Source: a bacterium (GTDB lineage Bacteria; Omnitrophota; Gorgyraeia; Zapsychrales; Zapsychraceae). Taken from it: a stretch of 64,000 bases of DNA. Within the stretch, counting starts at the first letter, position 1; each line of letters opens with the position of its first letter. The notes under the pieces were generated by a model, which did not search any database, was not told where the DNA came from, and was given only the letters and a program-made list of their open reading frames with translations. Of the stretch, positions 28,901 through 32,316 are shown piece by piece. The translations under genes and the position numbers were made by a program. The DNA is taken from contig JAUIER010000006.1 in assembly GCA_030429765.1 (NCBI GenBank), positions 107,418 to 171,417 of the forward strand, given 5' to 3'.

Positions 28901-31476
28901 ATATTCAAATCTGTGTCCACAATAATCGGATAATTGTTCACCGTGGTATCCAGGAAGGCCTTGGTATTGCTGGATACCTGAGTACCTATGTCAAGCCGGC
29001 TGGCTTCGAGCGTTCCGGTTAGTACGAAGGTTGCCCCCGCTCCGACTATACCTCTCAGAGAAACTCTAGTCTGGTGATCGACGGCTGCTATTTGAAGTCC
29101 TGGGCTTACATATTCGAACGCTGTTAACGTCACCACCCCACCTGGCGCAATCTGCAAACCTGGACCGGAACTGTTTCTCAAATACATCGTTGTTCCTGAC
29201 AATGTTCCGGTACCGACGATCAAATTGCCCCCCACAGACGTCACAGAACCAATAAGGTTGCTTGTCTGACCAGCCGCGCCCACACGAAGATTGTTAACCT
29301 GAACCACTCCTGCGGTAAACGTCTCAATTTGGAAATCGCCTGAACCTATCAGATCTATCGTACTCGTTCCTTCATTAAAGCCGGTTGTCACCGGCACCAG
29401 GAAGTCGTTACCGCCGGTGATTGTAGAGGCGTTGGCATTAAACGTCCCACCGCTCATCTGGAAGGTGCCCGTGCTCGTCAACGGATAGTTGCCTGTACTA
29501 TTGGTATCAAATATTCCATCCGTCAACTGGAACGTTCCGCCGACCGTCATTGTTCCCTGAAGTTCCCACGTCGTGCCGCCGCCATTGTCATCAAACTTCA
29601 CATTGTTAAACGATTGTGTTCCCGTGATATCAAATGTTTGCGTAGCGGAGGTTCCGGTAAATAATACTGTCGAATTGGTATTCGTGAATGTTCCGCCGGT
29701 TGAATCCCAGGTTCCGCCGATATCGATTGTTGTGTTGCCATCCGTTCCGCTTGATGCGTCAAGCGTTCCGTTGATATCGATCGTGCCCGAGATGAATAGT
29801 TCATAACCATCCGTAACAAGTGTGTCTCCCATCGGAATGGTCAATGATGTGGCGGTCATATCTGACGTCAGCGTTGTCGTTGGATCGGCAATCACTCGGC
29901 CAAGGTCTTGTTGTGGCGTTGTTCCATCAAAGAAGATCTGGTCTCCATCCAAATACAGTGTTCCCGTACTGGTGGCTTTTGTATATGTGGCACCGGATCC
30001 CAGACTAAATGTTCCGGATACGTAGACATTGTAGCTGTTTTGCGTAAATGTCCCGCCCTCCAATATCAGAGATCCATCAACATCCAATGTTCCCGTGGCC
30101 GATATAATTCCACTAAATGAACTGCCCACAGTCAGACTTTGAATATTTAAATAAGAAAGATTGGTTCGCACCGTTCCCGAACCTGAATTGATCAGAGCCC
30201 TGTCAGTCGGATCGTCCGGATAACCACTGTCATAGTTCCAGTTATTCGGAGAATTCCACAGCGCATCACCAGCACCTCCATCCCAGCTGTAAAGCGTCCC
30301 GGTAAATTCTAAGACATTCCATAGGATATCCGTTCCATCTGCAAAAAGATAATCGATGCTCAAATTGGACTCGTTATTATTATATGGACTCCACTTTGCA
30401 AATACATTCTCATATGTTCCGGTTTCCAGGACAGTCTCTCCAGCCCAGCTTCCGTCATACTTGTCATAGACGACATTATCGTTATCATCTTCATAAAACA
30501 CATAAATATCAGTTCCATTAACCGCTATCGATGGCTTGACACCGACATTACCATTGTCAACAGGAGTTTGCCAGGTTGACCAGCTGTCTGCATCATTGTG
30601 CTTAACCAAGGTAATGTAATCACTGGCCCCATCTTCATCCAGATAGGCAATCCAGGTATTGCCTGATGTATCCCCCGCAATTGTTTGCCCAGTCCCCACG
30701 ACACTTGCGTCAACCAAGGTTGACGTAAATGCCGTGGCATCGTTGGCATTTCCAACAAATGCATACAACCCACCATCCACACAAATAACTTCTGGCACGT
30801 TATCTTCATTAATAGTAATATCCGGTCCGCCACAACTTGTCCTAACTGTAACTGAGGCCTTCCAGCTTCCCCCAACCTTATTTGTATACTCCACGGTGTT
30901 ACTCGACATCAGAAGATTGATATCTCGAATTACTAGATGCGGTTTGTCATTTGAGTCCACCACTAAATTGGAATGGACTAGCACTGTCCCACTTGCCGTA
31001 TAGGCTGTTGATGGCGTGTCGTATAAATTATCGCTGGTGTCCATCGTATTGTATGTTCTTACGGTGTTCGATGTACCATACTCGAAGTGCAGAACATCTG
31101 AACTGTCAATCGCCAGAGAAACTTCAGGACCGGTACCTCCACAGAGAGGTGCATTTCCTCCATCCTGTTCAACCCAAGATGCTCCATCCGTTGACTTCCA
31201 TATTTCACAATTTAATAAACCTCTTAAGAAAACGTATCGATCTCCGTTGGATGCCTTAACGACATTACGTATTGGATAAGCCGAAGTCATCGATGAACCA
31301 AAATCAGACCCATCATCAATCTTCGTCGCCGCAAATAACGTTGCAACAAAAACCAGCGACATACATAACGTAGCCAGCAGCAGACGCCCACTGTGAACAG
31401 ACGCAGCCCTATTGTTGGCGACGCGTTTCTTCGTCGCAAAAGGTGCTGACCAATTTGTCCACAAACGTTTAAACAT
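4936..31476 (-). CDS. Giant secreted repeat protein 1 (8,846 aa; LamG, beta-helix and beta-solenoid modules)
   Basis: A single open frame encodes roughly 0.9 MDa. A long basic N-region (about 1-30) precedes a hydrophobic signal segment (LLLATLCMSLVFVATLFAA, about 33-51). A BNR/propeller-like region (IWKSTDGASWVEQDGG) runs to about residue 393. Then come solenoid repeats of the GTLDINGTL / GGNWDMTGGTF / SSTVMFTGT type. Five modules start with a WDxGG..W..PLNW motif (near 396, 1815, 2793, 6008, 7081). Seven LamG-like domains start GYWKLDE or HHLDE (near 1053, 1570, 3446, 6244, 6680, 7570, 8000), one of them fused to a DUF2341-like segment. Seven right-handed beta-helix modules end in DIGADE (about 2376-2788; five in tandem 3841-6008; 8396-8846), resembling choice-of-anchor Q proteins. 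No C-terminal membrane anchor, LPXTG or PEP-CTERM signal is seen. LamG and beta-helix content suggests extracellular glycan or host-surface binding. That function is inference. No good Shine-Dalgarno precedes the start. Confidence 0.93.
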   Translation of the reverse strand: MFKRLWTNWSAPFATKKRVANNRAASVHSGRLLLATLCMSLVFVATLFAATKIDDGSDFGSSMTSAYPIRNVVKASNGDRYVFLRGLLNCEIWKSTDGASWVEQDGGNAPLCGGTGPEVSLAIDSSDVLHFEYGTSNTVRTYNTMDTSDNLYDTPSTAYTASGTVLVHSNLVVDSNDKPHLVIRDINLLMSSNTVEYTNKVGGSWKASVTVRTSCGGPDITINEDNVPEVICVDGGLYAFVGNANDATAFTSTLVDASVVGTGQTIAGDTSGNTWIAYLDEDGASDYITLVKHNDADSWSTWQTPVDNGNVGVKPSIAVNGTDIYVFYEDDNDNVVYDKYDGSWAGETVLETGTYENVFAKWSPYNNNESNLSIDYLFADGTDILWNVLEFTGTLYSWDGGAGDALWNSPNNWNYDSGYPDDPTDRALINSGSGTVRTNLSYLNIQSLTVGSSFSGIISATGTLDVDGSLILEGGTFTQNSYNVYVSGTFSLGSGATYTKATSTGTLYLDGDQIFFDGTTPQQDLGRVIADPTTTLTSDMTATSLTIPMGDTLVTDGYELFISGTIDINGTLDASSGTDGNTTIDIGGTWDSTGGTFTNTNSTVLFTGTSATQTFDITGTQSFNNVKFDDNGGGTTWELQGTMTVGGTFQLTDGIFDTNSTGNYPLTSTGTFQMSGGTFNANASTITGGNDFLVPVTTGFNEGTSTIDLIGSGDFQIETFTAGVVQVNNLRVGAAGQTSNLIGSVTSVGGNLIVGTGTLSGTTMYLRNSSGPGLQIAPGGVVTLTAFEYVSPGLQIAAVDHQTRVSLRGIVGAGATFVLTGTLEASRLDIGTQVSSNTKAFLDTTVNNYPIIVDTDLNIGFIPDRYGYLIGNSSLIDVGDDVVFSLSGTMNGIASTGGTIRVVDDWDNSAGSTMSMGTSTVVFDGTTGISIVTVASTGTLGQFGNILIEDGDGGSNLAVQLAGTLDLTGSLVINDGSLDAQGHEIFVGGNVDINDELDIQGVLNGEGNVDMRVGGNWDMTGGTFTSTNSTVMFTGTITANVFSDSKSFHNFMVNDGLLGYWKLDEAVSPSLDSSGYGNNGVWINTPTPSTDISANIKFDNPGSIDFTPASSEYVDISDDSIFDLDVAGKYTWSMWIKSQDLTASGGWPTVWGQTTSASELFYIYAHTVTSGGLDGGSITAGISVWWINSATTNPGLITEAESVLTTGTWYHVAVTYDGSLALASRLKIYVNGSDVTGGTTVNSTITSLTVSDIRIGSNAVYGEYFDGNIDDVRYYGRALTAGEIQNLANGEMPSTSVATLTLEDTLDVTGSLILNSGSLDAKVGENNAVSVGGNWINNGGVFIPRNGVVTLDGVDQTINASETFYNLTKTDTNDNTDRTLTFGQGSTVTISNTLTLDGFDASDRINLQSSSVGVRFALDVGSAQTVSWLDVTDSEALGFDITATLSLDSGNNDSGEGSPQWIFNSGCNAGSTSSSWYDYSWSNRKIVTISCQMTPNTDQTDFPVLVHRTADTDLANDAQADADDILFTSSDGTTKLDHEIESYDNSTGELYAWVRIPTLSNDTDTNIYMYYANGSASDQQNIEGVWDSDFIMVHHLDETSGGHVDSTSNNNDSTAIDVAAQGSAAGQINGADDFESSSQDDILVADSATLDNTGSLTLSAWFRAESNGSGSSYRCFIIKDAGNWPYYLCTKGNDRLILGYESPALTEHIYNNGSAWTTDQWYHYAGTYDPGGRSKVYVDGVEVVDEASAAGTRITNNASLVIGNSNASEAADGIIDEVRMSASARSGDWIATEYNNQSTPSAYLVFGGEEAVPPPTVFTWDSGGDATNWTDPLNWDQNSDYPRDANHAAIIKTSADTISTPAITTTIGSLTIGGTYSGTVTLGGTFVIDDSGVYTGNLLLDAGTVDLDITNSYPISVDGSFEISSGAAGFMARASTITVGGSFMIANASGLFDDGTSTVDLVGTGTLINEHLNNQFYNLRLASAGQTIQLGSDIYVTESLTLASSTGTLNLADNSLNILSAEGTAIYLNGADIVTSTDGVGGLRILADGTVNIPGGDYGNTTFTLSANGADRVFDLTGAITDVANLVIVGGQNTLTSTLNTNDYDVNVVAQLVLGSGGLDRYGILNAGSSAITVDDIRIASGSTASQYNLQTSQITVHDTVNIENGTINPGTSTITMDGTGSGPTQFINLVDQPIYNLVLSNASETYNLNGTLRMEGTFVFDDGTLDVDGGTATDYPIYVGGNWDRNGGTFVPEMGTVIFNGTSQSITGTTTFYHLKFEDATDNSTDQTIVVEAGQEIGVDGTLTIDGLDVNDTVTIVSSSPGMRWNITVQGTSAIDFADVSDSEVIGTNDIIATNSFDTSNNDSGEGTPQWVFAVGSVYRSVGVTSTDLNTSSRTVEISGSTATFSGSLPDNVGVGDVIEYNPGSGVTLAVITGRTSDTVFTVSGTTAGSNPTAAAAGTSAGIYRAYTSLANWESQDENDSLDDTVENFDSSTDLAGLNIVMNVACYGDGLDSTAVTINGWTTSASNYIRIYTPVDTSEVGTSQRHNGVWTTTGAYYLQVSNSSAITISDDHVRMEGLQIYVDSINSTTQAGLRFTSAAAADQDYQISSSILRGTTSGSQTGHLGIVVTATGAGTTKAWNNILYDWNSGAGSNACMIFDDSGHTYYAYNNTCVDSNGGFGQSGGSTIILKNNISYNNTNNYNGTFSGASTNNLSGPVQTDAPGANPQNGVTVTFVDSAADNFHLASSDSGARENGIDLSGDADIAVTDDVDGTLRATGTFDIGADENQSFVYIWDDGAGDDNWTSPLNWDADSGYPDGPNDIAIINIGADTIPTPASTLNIGGLTLGNGFSGTLSLGGTLDIDGSLNVQGGTFQQNNNNLFVSGTFTFASGTAFVKPSTNGTLYLDGDQTFFDGTTPQQDFGWVVADPTTTLTSDMTATTLTIPMGDTLVTDGYELFISGTIDINGTLDASSGTDGNTTIDIGGAWDSTGGTFTNTNSTVLFTGTSGTQIFDITGTAAFNNVKFDDNGGGTTWELEDTMTVGGTFYLADGVFDTNSVENNSMYLTGTTQIAGGTFEARASSIQISNDWSVANVASLFDMGTSTVTVAGNATIANRRHTNAFWNVTQNNGVTISVENILYVKGTLAAGDATSTITDVNNGSTDEIYIRDTTAVLVPNSVVWSEIDDLSILFDEAVPLIPGDDYGAVDLTVRETPASVTALGGDVTTTGQITVIIGTLNFDTYNVTAASLRVGGNVDTTGGVLQMGSGAITITNDVTINDVDATAMATVYGEQAEIFVGGNWNYVTTTGTLGQFLPGSSTITFNGAAGTSTFETGESRYHNIALNDGGGTLTVQVAGTLDMTGSLTITNGSMDLDGYELFVDGNIDVDDVMDAGPGTDGNSTIHAGGNWDMTGATFTSTSSTVMFTGTTAGLSITSNGQSFNHLIVNGSVGLIGYWKLDESVLDSCESGYDFCDESGYGNHGNESGTTTIVGSVPSVNFENRNSVDFDGNTTLITVADTDALDVTGDVTVMAWVNRIGNTTDFRGLVCKQDSDNPALNNYCLYLHNSDVYSFSIGDGTSGQTFISSEAVSSGWHHMAAVADGTNLTMYIDGVQVDQTPQTVTPLPNDIDLHIGTFNTSNAARYFSGYMDDIRIYNRALSSSEILRIGQGDMPGSGLGTYSLSDALDVNGTLRLNDGVLDASASNYQINVAGDWENFGGVFNARSGTVILDGVSQSIPASETFYNISKQITSSSTLTFGQSSTITIQNNLDFDGFDASNYLTLQSSSVGTRWNIDVASAQNVSFVDVRDSEALGFDITATMSLDTSNNDSGEGSPQWVFSSTGSVTNVYYSIGTNTGDLSNGGNVSITGGVATFSVGQPDNIGVGDEITAGGNEYYISGRTSSVSYTVTTATGSTPSNLGSTAVTDIERTFNTLSDAESMSSGIGYLNNTDLTSAGADVILNWALYKDSVFNGANGSGAGLTINGYTTSSTNYVRLYAPESASEVGTSQRHSGEAGTGVVYQPSTSSPGAFYTFIQIQDENVRLEGFEIDGSQLSNGERLRAIDLDSLTDSADIRIDNMIIHDIKNSTIDDSDTSEATGIQVDDGSVHITNTVIYNIINVSTFAGAGNRGIYLSEFGSTSYLMANTLFNIIDTTGSASTTGIQRINGDVYAYNNFVGRVVSGESMASAFNGIITQAYNVSSDGTASGTGSVTGQNNYDDYFVMTDFENMDLHWKAPSEVLFGTNGTLDIAGTLIPLDDIDGNTRLTSAPDIGADEWNGGHIVTYSVGTNSGDLKNGSPNMTITDGVATLSVAQTGTIGIGDEITAGGSEYYIVARRGNDTYAVQTAAGTKPADLGSTAVTDIERAFNRLVDIGSMSNDPGYLNTSDLTSTGADVQLHWALYNDGSFDGEDGSGNRWRINGYTTDSDHYIRAFAPTGTLQVPGSQRHSGTAGSGVRIVPARDLSGGADQIISLADDYVRLVGIEIDGSNLSNGEEIFGIEILSPGIVLEDLIIHDISNSLFNDATQSDIFAIRMNVGSASVSIRNSKIYNIHNVTTHPSSNTDGIGLSAGVYAHIVGNTVHNIIASAGSAQARGIRGSVGANRNWVINNICGRVEAASGDEGCFTVDSGGQFTHNVSSDGTASGANSAIGQNNYSDYFVMTDYDNMDLHLKAPSEVLFGLNGTLDIAGTLIPLDDIDGDTRLTSAPDIGADEWNGGHIVTYSVGTNTGDLKNGSPSMTITDGVATLSVAQTGTIGIGDEITAGGGEYYIVARRGNDTYAVQTATGAKPADLTSTAVTDIERTFNTLSDVESMSDNAAYLNNTDITAAGADVQLHWALYNDGVFNGADGSGSTWVIQTYTTDADHILRAFAPSGTLQVPSTQRHNGTAGTGARIVPTRDLTGSSLAGLVQIFGNANVRLEGIEIDGSNVSNAESHFGIQLVGDLEKAILDGILLHDIKNSTIDDSDGSFMYGIWVHTGSGDVIIRNSAIYNIINVSNNSGSQIYGLRRFGTQDVYLENVTLHNVMQTANNAATQGISFAGSGGLVVRNSYCGRVARPDGTAPCFNGLTAQSYNVTSDATAAGTGSVTGQNSYEDYFVMTDYDNMDLHWKAPSEVLFGTNGTLDITGTLGSLADIDGDVRLTTAPDIGFDEWNGGHIVTYSVGTDTSDLKTAGNVTITEGVATFSVAQTGSIGIGDELVAGGNTYYISSRRNSTTYAVQTATGAKPADLASTAITSISRAFNTLASAEAQADDPSYLNSSNLTAAGADVILSLALYNDGPFTETINTMTGIYINGYTTDDDHFMRYFAPSSSHEAGVSQRHNGTSGSGAVIRPAMASPASGFVMLLIDVDHVRFDGVEFDGQGITNGQGMRGIRIASSINASADIYLENLLLHGLNNTTSGLIEAIRLEAGRLILNNSFIYNMSTPSNSTMIGVLLQATGTTSRIYNNTIYNLRNAAGGTSAQGVSQSSGGVVAINNIVGQIKSGGTNGEAFAGTITQSSNISSDATASGAGSLTNQILYDDYFVESSEISTDLHLRNTSLNLFGTFAADVNYGSAFVVDSDIDEEDRSLTQNDFGADQFSGSAYSKNVYYSVGTNTGDLKTGSPSMTITNGVADFTVAQGGSIGIGDVITAGGSDYYIAGRIDSDSYPVKTVTGSLAPDLGSTAVTSIQRVFNGLQTAIDTADTAPYLNSTDLIAANTRLNLALYNDGPFDEMIDIDGYTDSGFDSDHYIRLFVPYKTSEVGQSQRHFGVAGTGVRLRPTTYTTLNFIDVDEPYVYLEGIEIDGSQITGAAGASYAAINLRTIVDVTVMDGMLIHDLTHSTTGSNLRVINAREGDMDVVLKNSVIYDINNPSSSNVGIYGIETSIAGTNVYVYNTAFFGLERSGGGLGTAVAVLENGSGIIDARNVICGNLTSDASAPACFFGVTTQESNISSDATAAGTNSVTNQTNYAAYFINIQDGSEDLHLRDTTANLWGTSGADLSNEGTLSVLYDIDGELRASSPDIGADEYSLATYIWDAGGDTVSWIDPLNWEADSSYPRTAAHTAIINLGSATIVTPSVTTTIGSLRLGDSFSGTLSVSSTFNIEGTFALSGGTFQQNNNNVFIGGDFTIAAGTTYIKPTGSGTLTLDGDLFYADNTSPQQDIGRLVIGQSPDTTTLTTDMTATSLKIMATDALITDGYNIYLTGSMDINGTLDAGSGTGGNTDIHVGGNWDATGGMFTSTNTTVMFTGTTSSLTITSDSKSFGNMIINGSIGLVGYWKLDETSSPAIDHSGYAHHGTWVNNVTNSSGTSSTIQYNNPYAAEFDGADDYIEISDTDTLDLADAEGITLAAWIYPRSFGESTQGRIVDKGGGAGNDGGWAFHISDLNALGQGQEGLVLQLESGGSNHTFASNDFVVDLNEWQHVAVTWEVTTATATFYVNGQAAGSELEPVSGLDADTDPVRIGLRASDTNRDFDGLIDEVRVYARALSATEIQRMGEGGMPAAGVGTYTLQDDLDVNGTLTINDGILDGGGGLSVYVEGSWINNGGQYVNQSEVSFNGDSTGNIILSGSQDFGGVTIVSPSATGVWELQDSLTANGNFTLFAGDLTYATSTIIEPVTFNGNLTLSSGAGSGSFTGQSTRFRQNGNLTINHAAGTYTAPTDVLEITGSFIHTAGTFTNSSSTVMFSGTATNSVINTTGGATFQDVIVNDGLVGYWKFDEVNDNDIAIDHSGHGHHATASNFAAGGGPVTSVTGTINFANPRSLEFDGSDDVVTVPDTDVLDGLGPLTFTAWINPQTLGEFNGGRIIGKYNGTSDFRPDFSVFSNTSLLFRFAGSTDLEVQGANNTLTLGQWQHVAVTWDGSVNASGVNLYVNGSAIGKAVSVNGVGLYNDRALNYTIGNDDSGSRTFDGMIDDVRIYNRELSSAEIAALANGDQPSTGLGTYTAATALDVDGTLRLNSGTLDVSASNYQLNVGGDWENFGGVFNARSGTVVLDGSAQQLPASETFYNISKNITSSDSLTFGQGSTITIQNNLDVDGFDASNYLTLQSSSVGTRWNIDVQQASTVTFVDVRDSEALTNDIAATDSLDTSNNDSGEGSPQWVFAFSPTVFIWDSGGDSTSWTDPLNWIQDSSYPQVANHAALILSTADTISTPAGTTTIGSLTIGGTFTGTVTLGGTMVIDDAGSYDGNFLLDGGSFDTNIAGSFGLTVDGSFDVADGATNFNARGSSITIGGSFGIDTSAGLFTPGTSTVNLIGTGQLRGGGFGNSLYDLVLAQSGQTTTLSLSTVVSNRLVIGGGTLTASLSDENFIIGSAAADGTKILTVDGSATMDNSGGFVVAGFYLQGNSGTFSFDGANYSTSNITPFGTNATYQLVTRDLTFGSMLYGTNAGQVVDLNDYNVTFDYSNFDGANQGLLMGTGTIRMDAPFGTAIESTATASNVSIDLETANLFLSGGISNDDNNLTFIPGSSTITFDDTAGTTTLTGTIASLHNVVIDDADNGSDLIVQLAGTLSMTGSLVINDGSMDLDGHEIFIDGNVDINDELDVSSGSDGNSDMRVGGSWDMTGGVFTSTDSTVMFTGTTSGLTITSDTKAFHNFIINGSVGLIGYWKMDESVSPARDYSGHNHHGQWVADATRTIGTSTTINFNNPGAIELDGTGDYINLGNNVSIIGGVSEFTVAAWIYPEVATGQAIVNISRSTPPDSVSRLFFETTGTMAILAGARAPDTSGSSVRSTTSVAVNEWSHVAASYDIANDTIRIYINGIEQGLSGTASFTATKLDSTPSLAAAIGAGDDGSGGFFDGRLDEVRLYNRALSAAEILAMANGFAPGTGVGTYTIQDDLDVNGTLTINDGTLATGSNDNINLAGSWMNHGGLFSPHPNSDVNLDGASGSHLILAGSQTFQSIDVTGAATWVLQDNVAVTSLAGFDIQAGTLSYATSTIIEPISIIGGTEVSGGTFSGTTTRFRHDGRLTISSGIYTAPTDVLEIRNGDFDHNAGTFNASASTVMFNSSSGAYNIDSSGGTMFQDMIINDGLIGYWKFDENQSPAIDYSGYGNHGDWINAPTASVDVSSTIKFSNPASIRLNGSAANEYIDIGDSRSLDVFGPNEDFTIALWIKRDSAAQVDDRFFSCGTNASSGILFEIRFDDADRLAFWSRNNTVIALSNDGVMTSTEWQHIAVTVDRDSNLNFYLNGGNVGTVNISATAGEDWNRTQGVCKIGQERSPSDEFDGLIDDFRIYNRALVSSEIQLLASGQQPATGNATYRLQSALDVNGTLRLNAGTLDTVSGSNYQVNIGGDWENFGGMFLAQTGTVVFDGVTQSIPSSETFYHFAKVETDDATDSTLIFGRSSTVTVGGTLTLDGFDADDRINLQSSSVGTRWAISVSGTQTVDYVDVSDSEALGSDIVADFSVDASNNDSGEGSPQWIFGSSQIYRSVGPGTTTALDSGGVGNSINLQNGVLTFSMARAGSIGLGDAVELDTDNDGDIDASDQIVFISGRTSSVVFTVQTADGGVPTNSSSATEEQWTLCRAYSSLANAEAGSENTACIDDDLENFDTFSGGKDITSSTGSNEQWNIVLYADAVENITSAVVFAGWTTSDDNRLRVFTPVVASEVGESQRHSGVWSSSAYTIRSTEGSGNGVLEVEIGGITIEGLQIEAAAASQDGIQSTVNLGGERRFGYNIIRKTVGGGTGIGFNNLFGAGASIQNILYNNIIYDFTDAGSYGVLFDTGTMILYNNTIVNNDTGFQHSGVGGNVTNTNNIIVENITEDIDNRGRISDASSGYNVTSDSTCFLVSNTPDTCFGTDIQNANVNFVDEANDNYHLSGADRTAKDAGTDLSADASFAFTDDIDGETRPIGPAWDIGADETSLTGPIRGAVIIVD
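13455..19960 (-). repeat. Five tandem ~1.3-kb beta-helix modules inside giant gene 1
   Basis: Five consecutive copies of a ~433-residue module begin with YSVGTNTGDL-type strands (near 19,955, 18,650, 17,345, 16,030 and 14,735). They continue through GIGDEITAGG.YYI, a SQRHSG.AG.G motif and right-handed beta-helix rungs (VRLEGIEIDGS, IIHDIKNS, IRNS.IYNI). Four end PDIGADEWNGG or a close variant. The stretch starting at 18,541 matches the one starting at 17,233 almost base for base over about 70 bases, an offset of 1,308 bp or exactly 436 codons. Copies keep the frame, as expected for in-frame tandem duplication. Confidence 0.85.
22340..23110 (-). repeat. Duplicated ~0.8-kb solenoid module, copy B (partner at 29,531-30,300)
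   Basis: This stretch and the one near 29,531-30,300 encode the same ordered motifs (LTSDMTAT.LTIPMGDTL, DGYELFISGTIDINGTLD, SSGTDGNTTIDIGG.WDSTGG, then TWEL). They remain highly similar at nucleotide level, offset by 7,191 bp (2,397 codons). Both begin with a WDxGAGD..W.SP.NW module. The spacing being a whole number of codons and the conserved silent positions point to recent duplication or gene conversion within the gene. Confidence 0.75.
26045..27060 (-). other. DUF2341-like plus LamG-like segment within giant protein 1
   Basis: About residues 1473-1811 read YDYSWSNRKIVTI, then DFPVLVHRTADTDLANDAQ, DILFTSSDGTTKLDHEIES and WVRIPTLSNDTDTNIYMYY. This is the characteristic order of a DUF2341-type domain. 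A LamG-3-like domain follows (MVHHLDETSGGH, LTLSAWFRAES, WYHYAGTYDPG, GIIDEVRMSASARSGDWI). It is the only such compound unit in the gene; the other LamG copies open with GYWK. DUF2341 commonly accompanies LamG in secreted bacterial proteins. Its ligand is unknown. Confidence 0.75.
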
Positions 31477-31481
31477 AACTT

Positions 31482-31745
31482 TTAATTTTTGATCGTTCCA
31501 AAGCGTAGACAGACCCCAATATATAATATTAATATTATGTTATTAGAAGTATGGTCCCATACCGTCTTGTCATGACCGTATTCATCCGAAATATGGCTTT
31601 TTTCTGATATTTGATGACTGCTGCTGGATACTTCATTCAAATAACCAACGCCACCATTCGCTGTTTGTAATAATTCGTATCGATAGTCATCTCGTTTATT
31701 TTCGTAAGCATTCATTTTTTTATGGTATGTGAGTCTTAACTTCAT
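31482..31745 (-). CDS. Doubtful 87-aa ORF between regulator and giant gene 1
   Basis: The ATG overlaps the stop of the upstream winged-helix gene in an ATGA arrangement, which is typical of translational coupling. The frame closes 5 bp before the giant gene's start. The product is polar and Asn/Asp/Ser/Tyr-rich for 70 residues and ends in a short hydrophobic stretch (NIILILYIGVCL). I recognise no family. The region is more AT-rich than its neighbours and contains palindromes, so it may simply be a promoter/5'-UTR region with an open frame by chance. No strong Shine-Dalgarno is present. Confidence 0.25.
   Translation of the reverse strand: MKLRLTYHKKMNAYENKRDDYRYELLQTANGGVGYLNEVSSSSHQISEKSHISDEYGHDKTVWDHTSNNIILILYIGVCLRFGTIKN
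31523..31562. promoter_or_regulatory. Palindrome cluster upstream of giant gene 1
   Basis: A perfect 16-bp palindrome ATAATATTAATATTAT (31523-31538) lies 47-62 bp before the giant start codon. An inverted repeat GTATGG-TC-CCATAC (31549-31562) lies just beyond it. AT-rich, -10-like hexamers are abundant here, but I cannot pick a single convincing -35/-10 pair. The elements could be regulator sites. They do not match the TGTTGTA half-sites in front of the neighbouring regulator gene. Confidence 0.4.
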
Positions 31746-32311
31746 TTTCGTTTCCGCTTGCCGCCTGTTTTTTTGTTTGTCTTACTCAGCAAAAACTCTT
31801 CCAAATCATTCACCCACGGATGATCCGGACACAGACTATAGAATTTGGCGTTGGCCCGCGCGTGGGACTTTACCAATCCCTGTTGCTCGAGAATCTTTAG
31901 CTCGCGTGACAAGTTACCGGGATCATCTCCGATCAACCCGGCCAATTCACGCACGTAAAATTCACGTTCTTTATTTTTTAAAATGTATGTAAAAAGATTA
32001 CGTCGAAGGTTGGTCTCACAGAAAAACAGGACGTGCTCCCGTCCGGCGGATGCGTCGTCCTGTTTGTTAACCAATTCCTTGAGCTCTTTGAGTTGTAAAT
32101 AATCTTTGTTGAGGGTGAAAAATTTGGCCCGGGCCCGGGCACGGACTTCAACCACACCTTCGGCGGCAAAGCGTTTGAGTTCGCGAGAACAGTTGCCCGC
32201 ATCCTCATGGATTAAAGACGCAATTTCTCGTAAGTAATAATCCTTGGAGGGGTTCAGAATTAAGAGTTGGAGAATTTTTCGTCTGAGTTTTGTGCGGACA
32301 AGTTTGAGCAT
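31742..32311 (-). CDS. Tandem winged-helix transcriptional regulator
   Basis: This 189-residue protein contains two homologous winged-helix DNA-binding domains, about residues 10-70 and 103-163. Each has an RRKILQLLILN or RRNLFTYILKN first helix, then YYLREIASLI or FYVRELAGLI, then DAGNCSRELKRFAAEGVV or DPGNLSRELKILEQQGLV, and a wing with RARARAKFFTL or HARANAKFYSL. It is ArsR/MarR-like in pattern. The two domains clearly arose by internal duplication. The C-terminus is strongly basic (KKTGGKRKRK). No ligand domain is present, so effector control is not evident. It lies directly upstream of giant gene 1 on the same strand and has its own palindromic operator, suggesting autoregulation. Control of the giant gene is a possibility from position only. 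Confidence 0.85.
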   Translation of the reverse strand: MLKLVRTKLRRKILQLLILNPSKDYYLREIASLIHEDAGNCSRELKRFAAEGVVEVRARARAKFFTLNKDYLQLKELKELVNKQDDASAGREHVLFFCETNLRRNLFTYILKNKEREFYVRELAGLIGDDPGNLSRELKILEQQGLVKSHARANAKFYSLCPDHPWVNDLEEFLLSKTNKKTGGKRKRK

Positions 32312-32316
32312 TTTAT

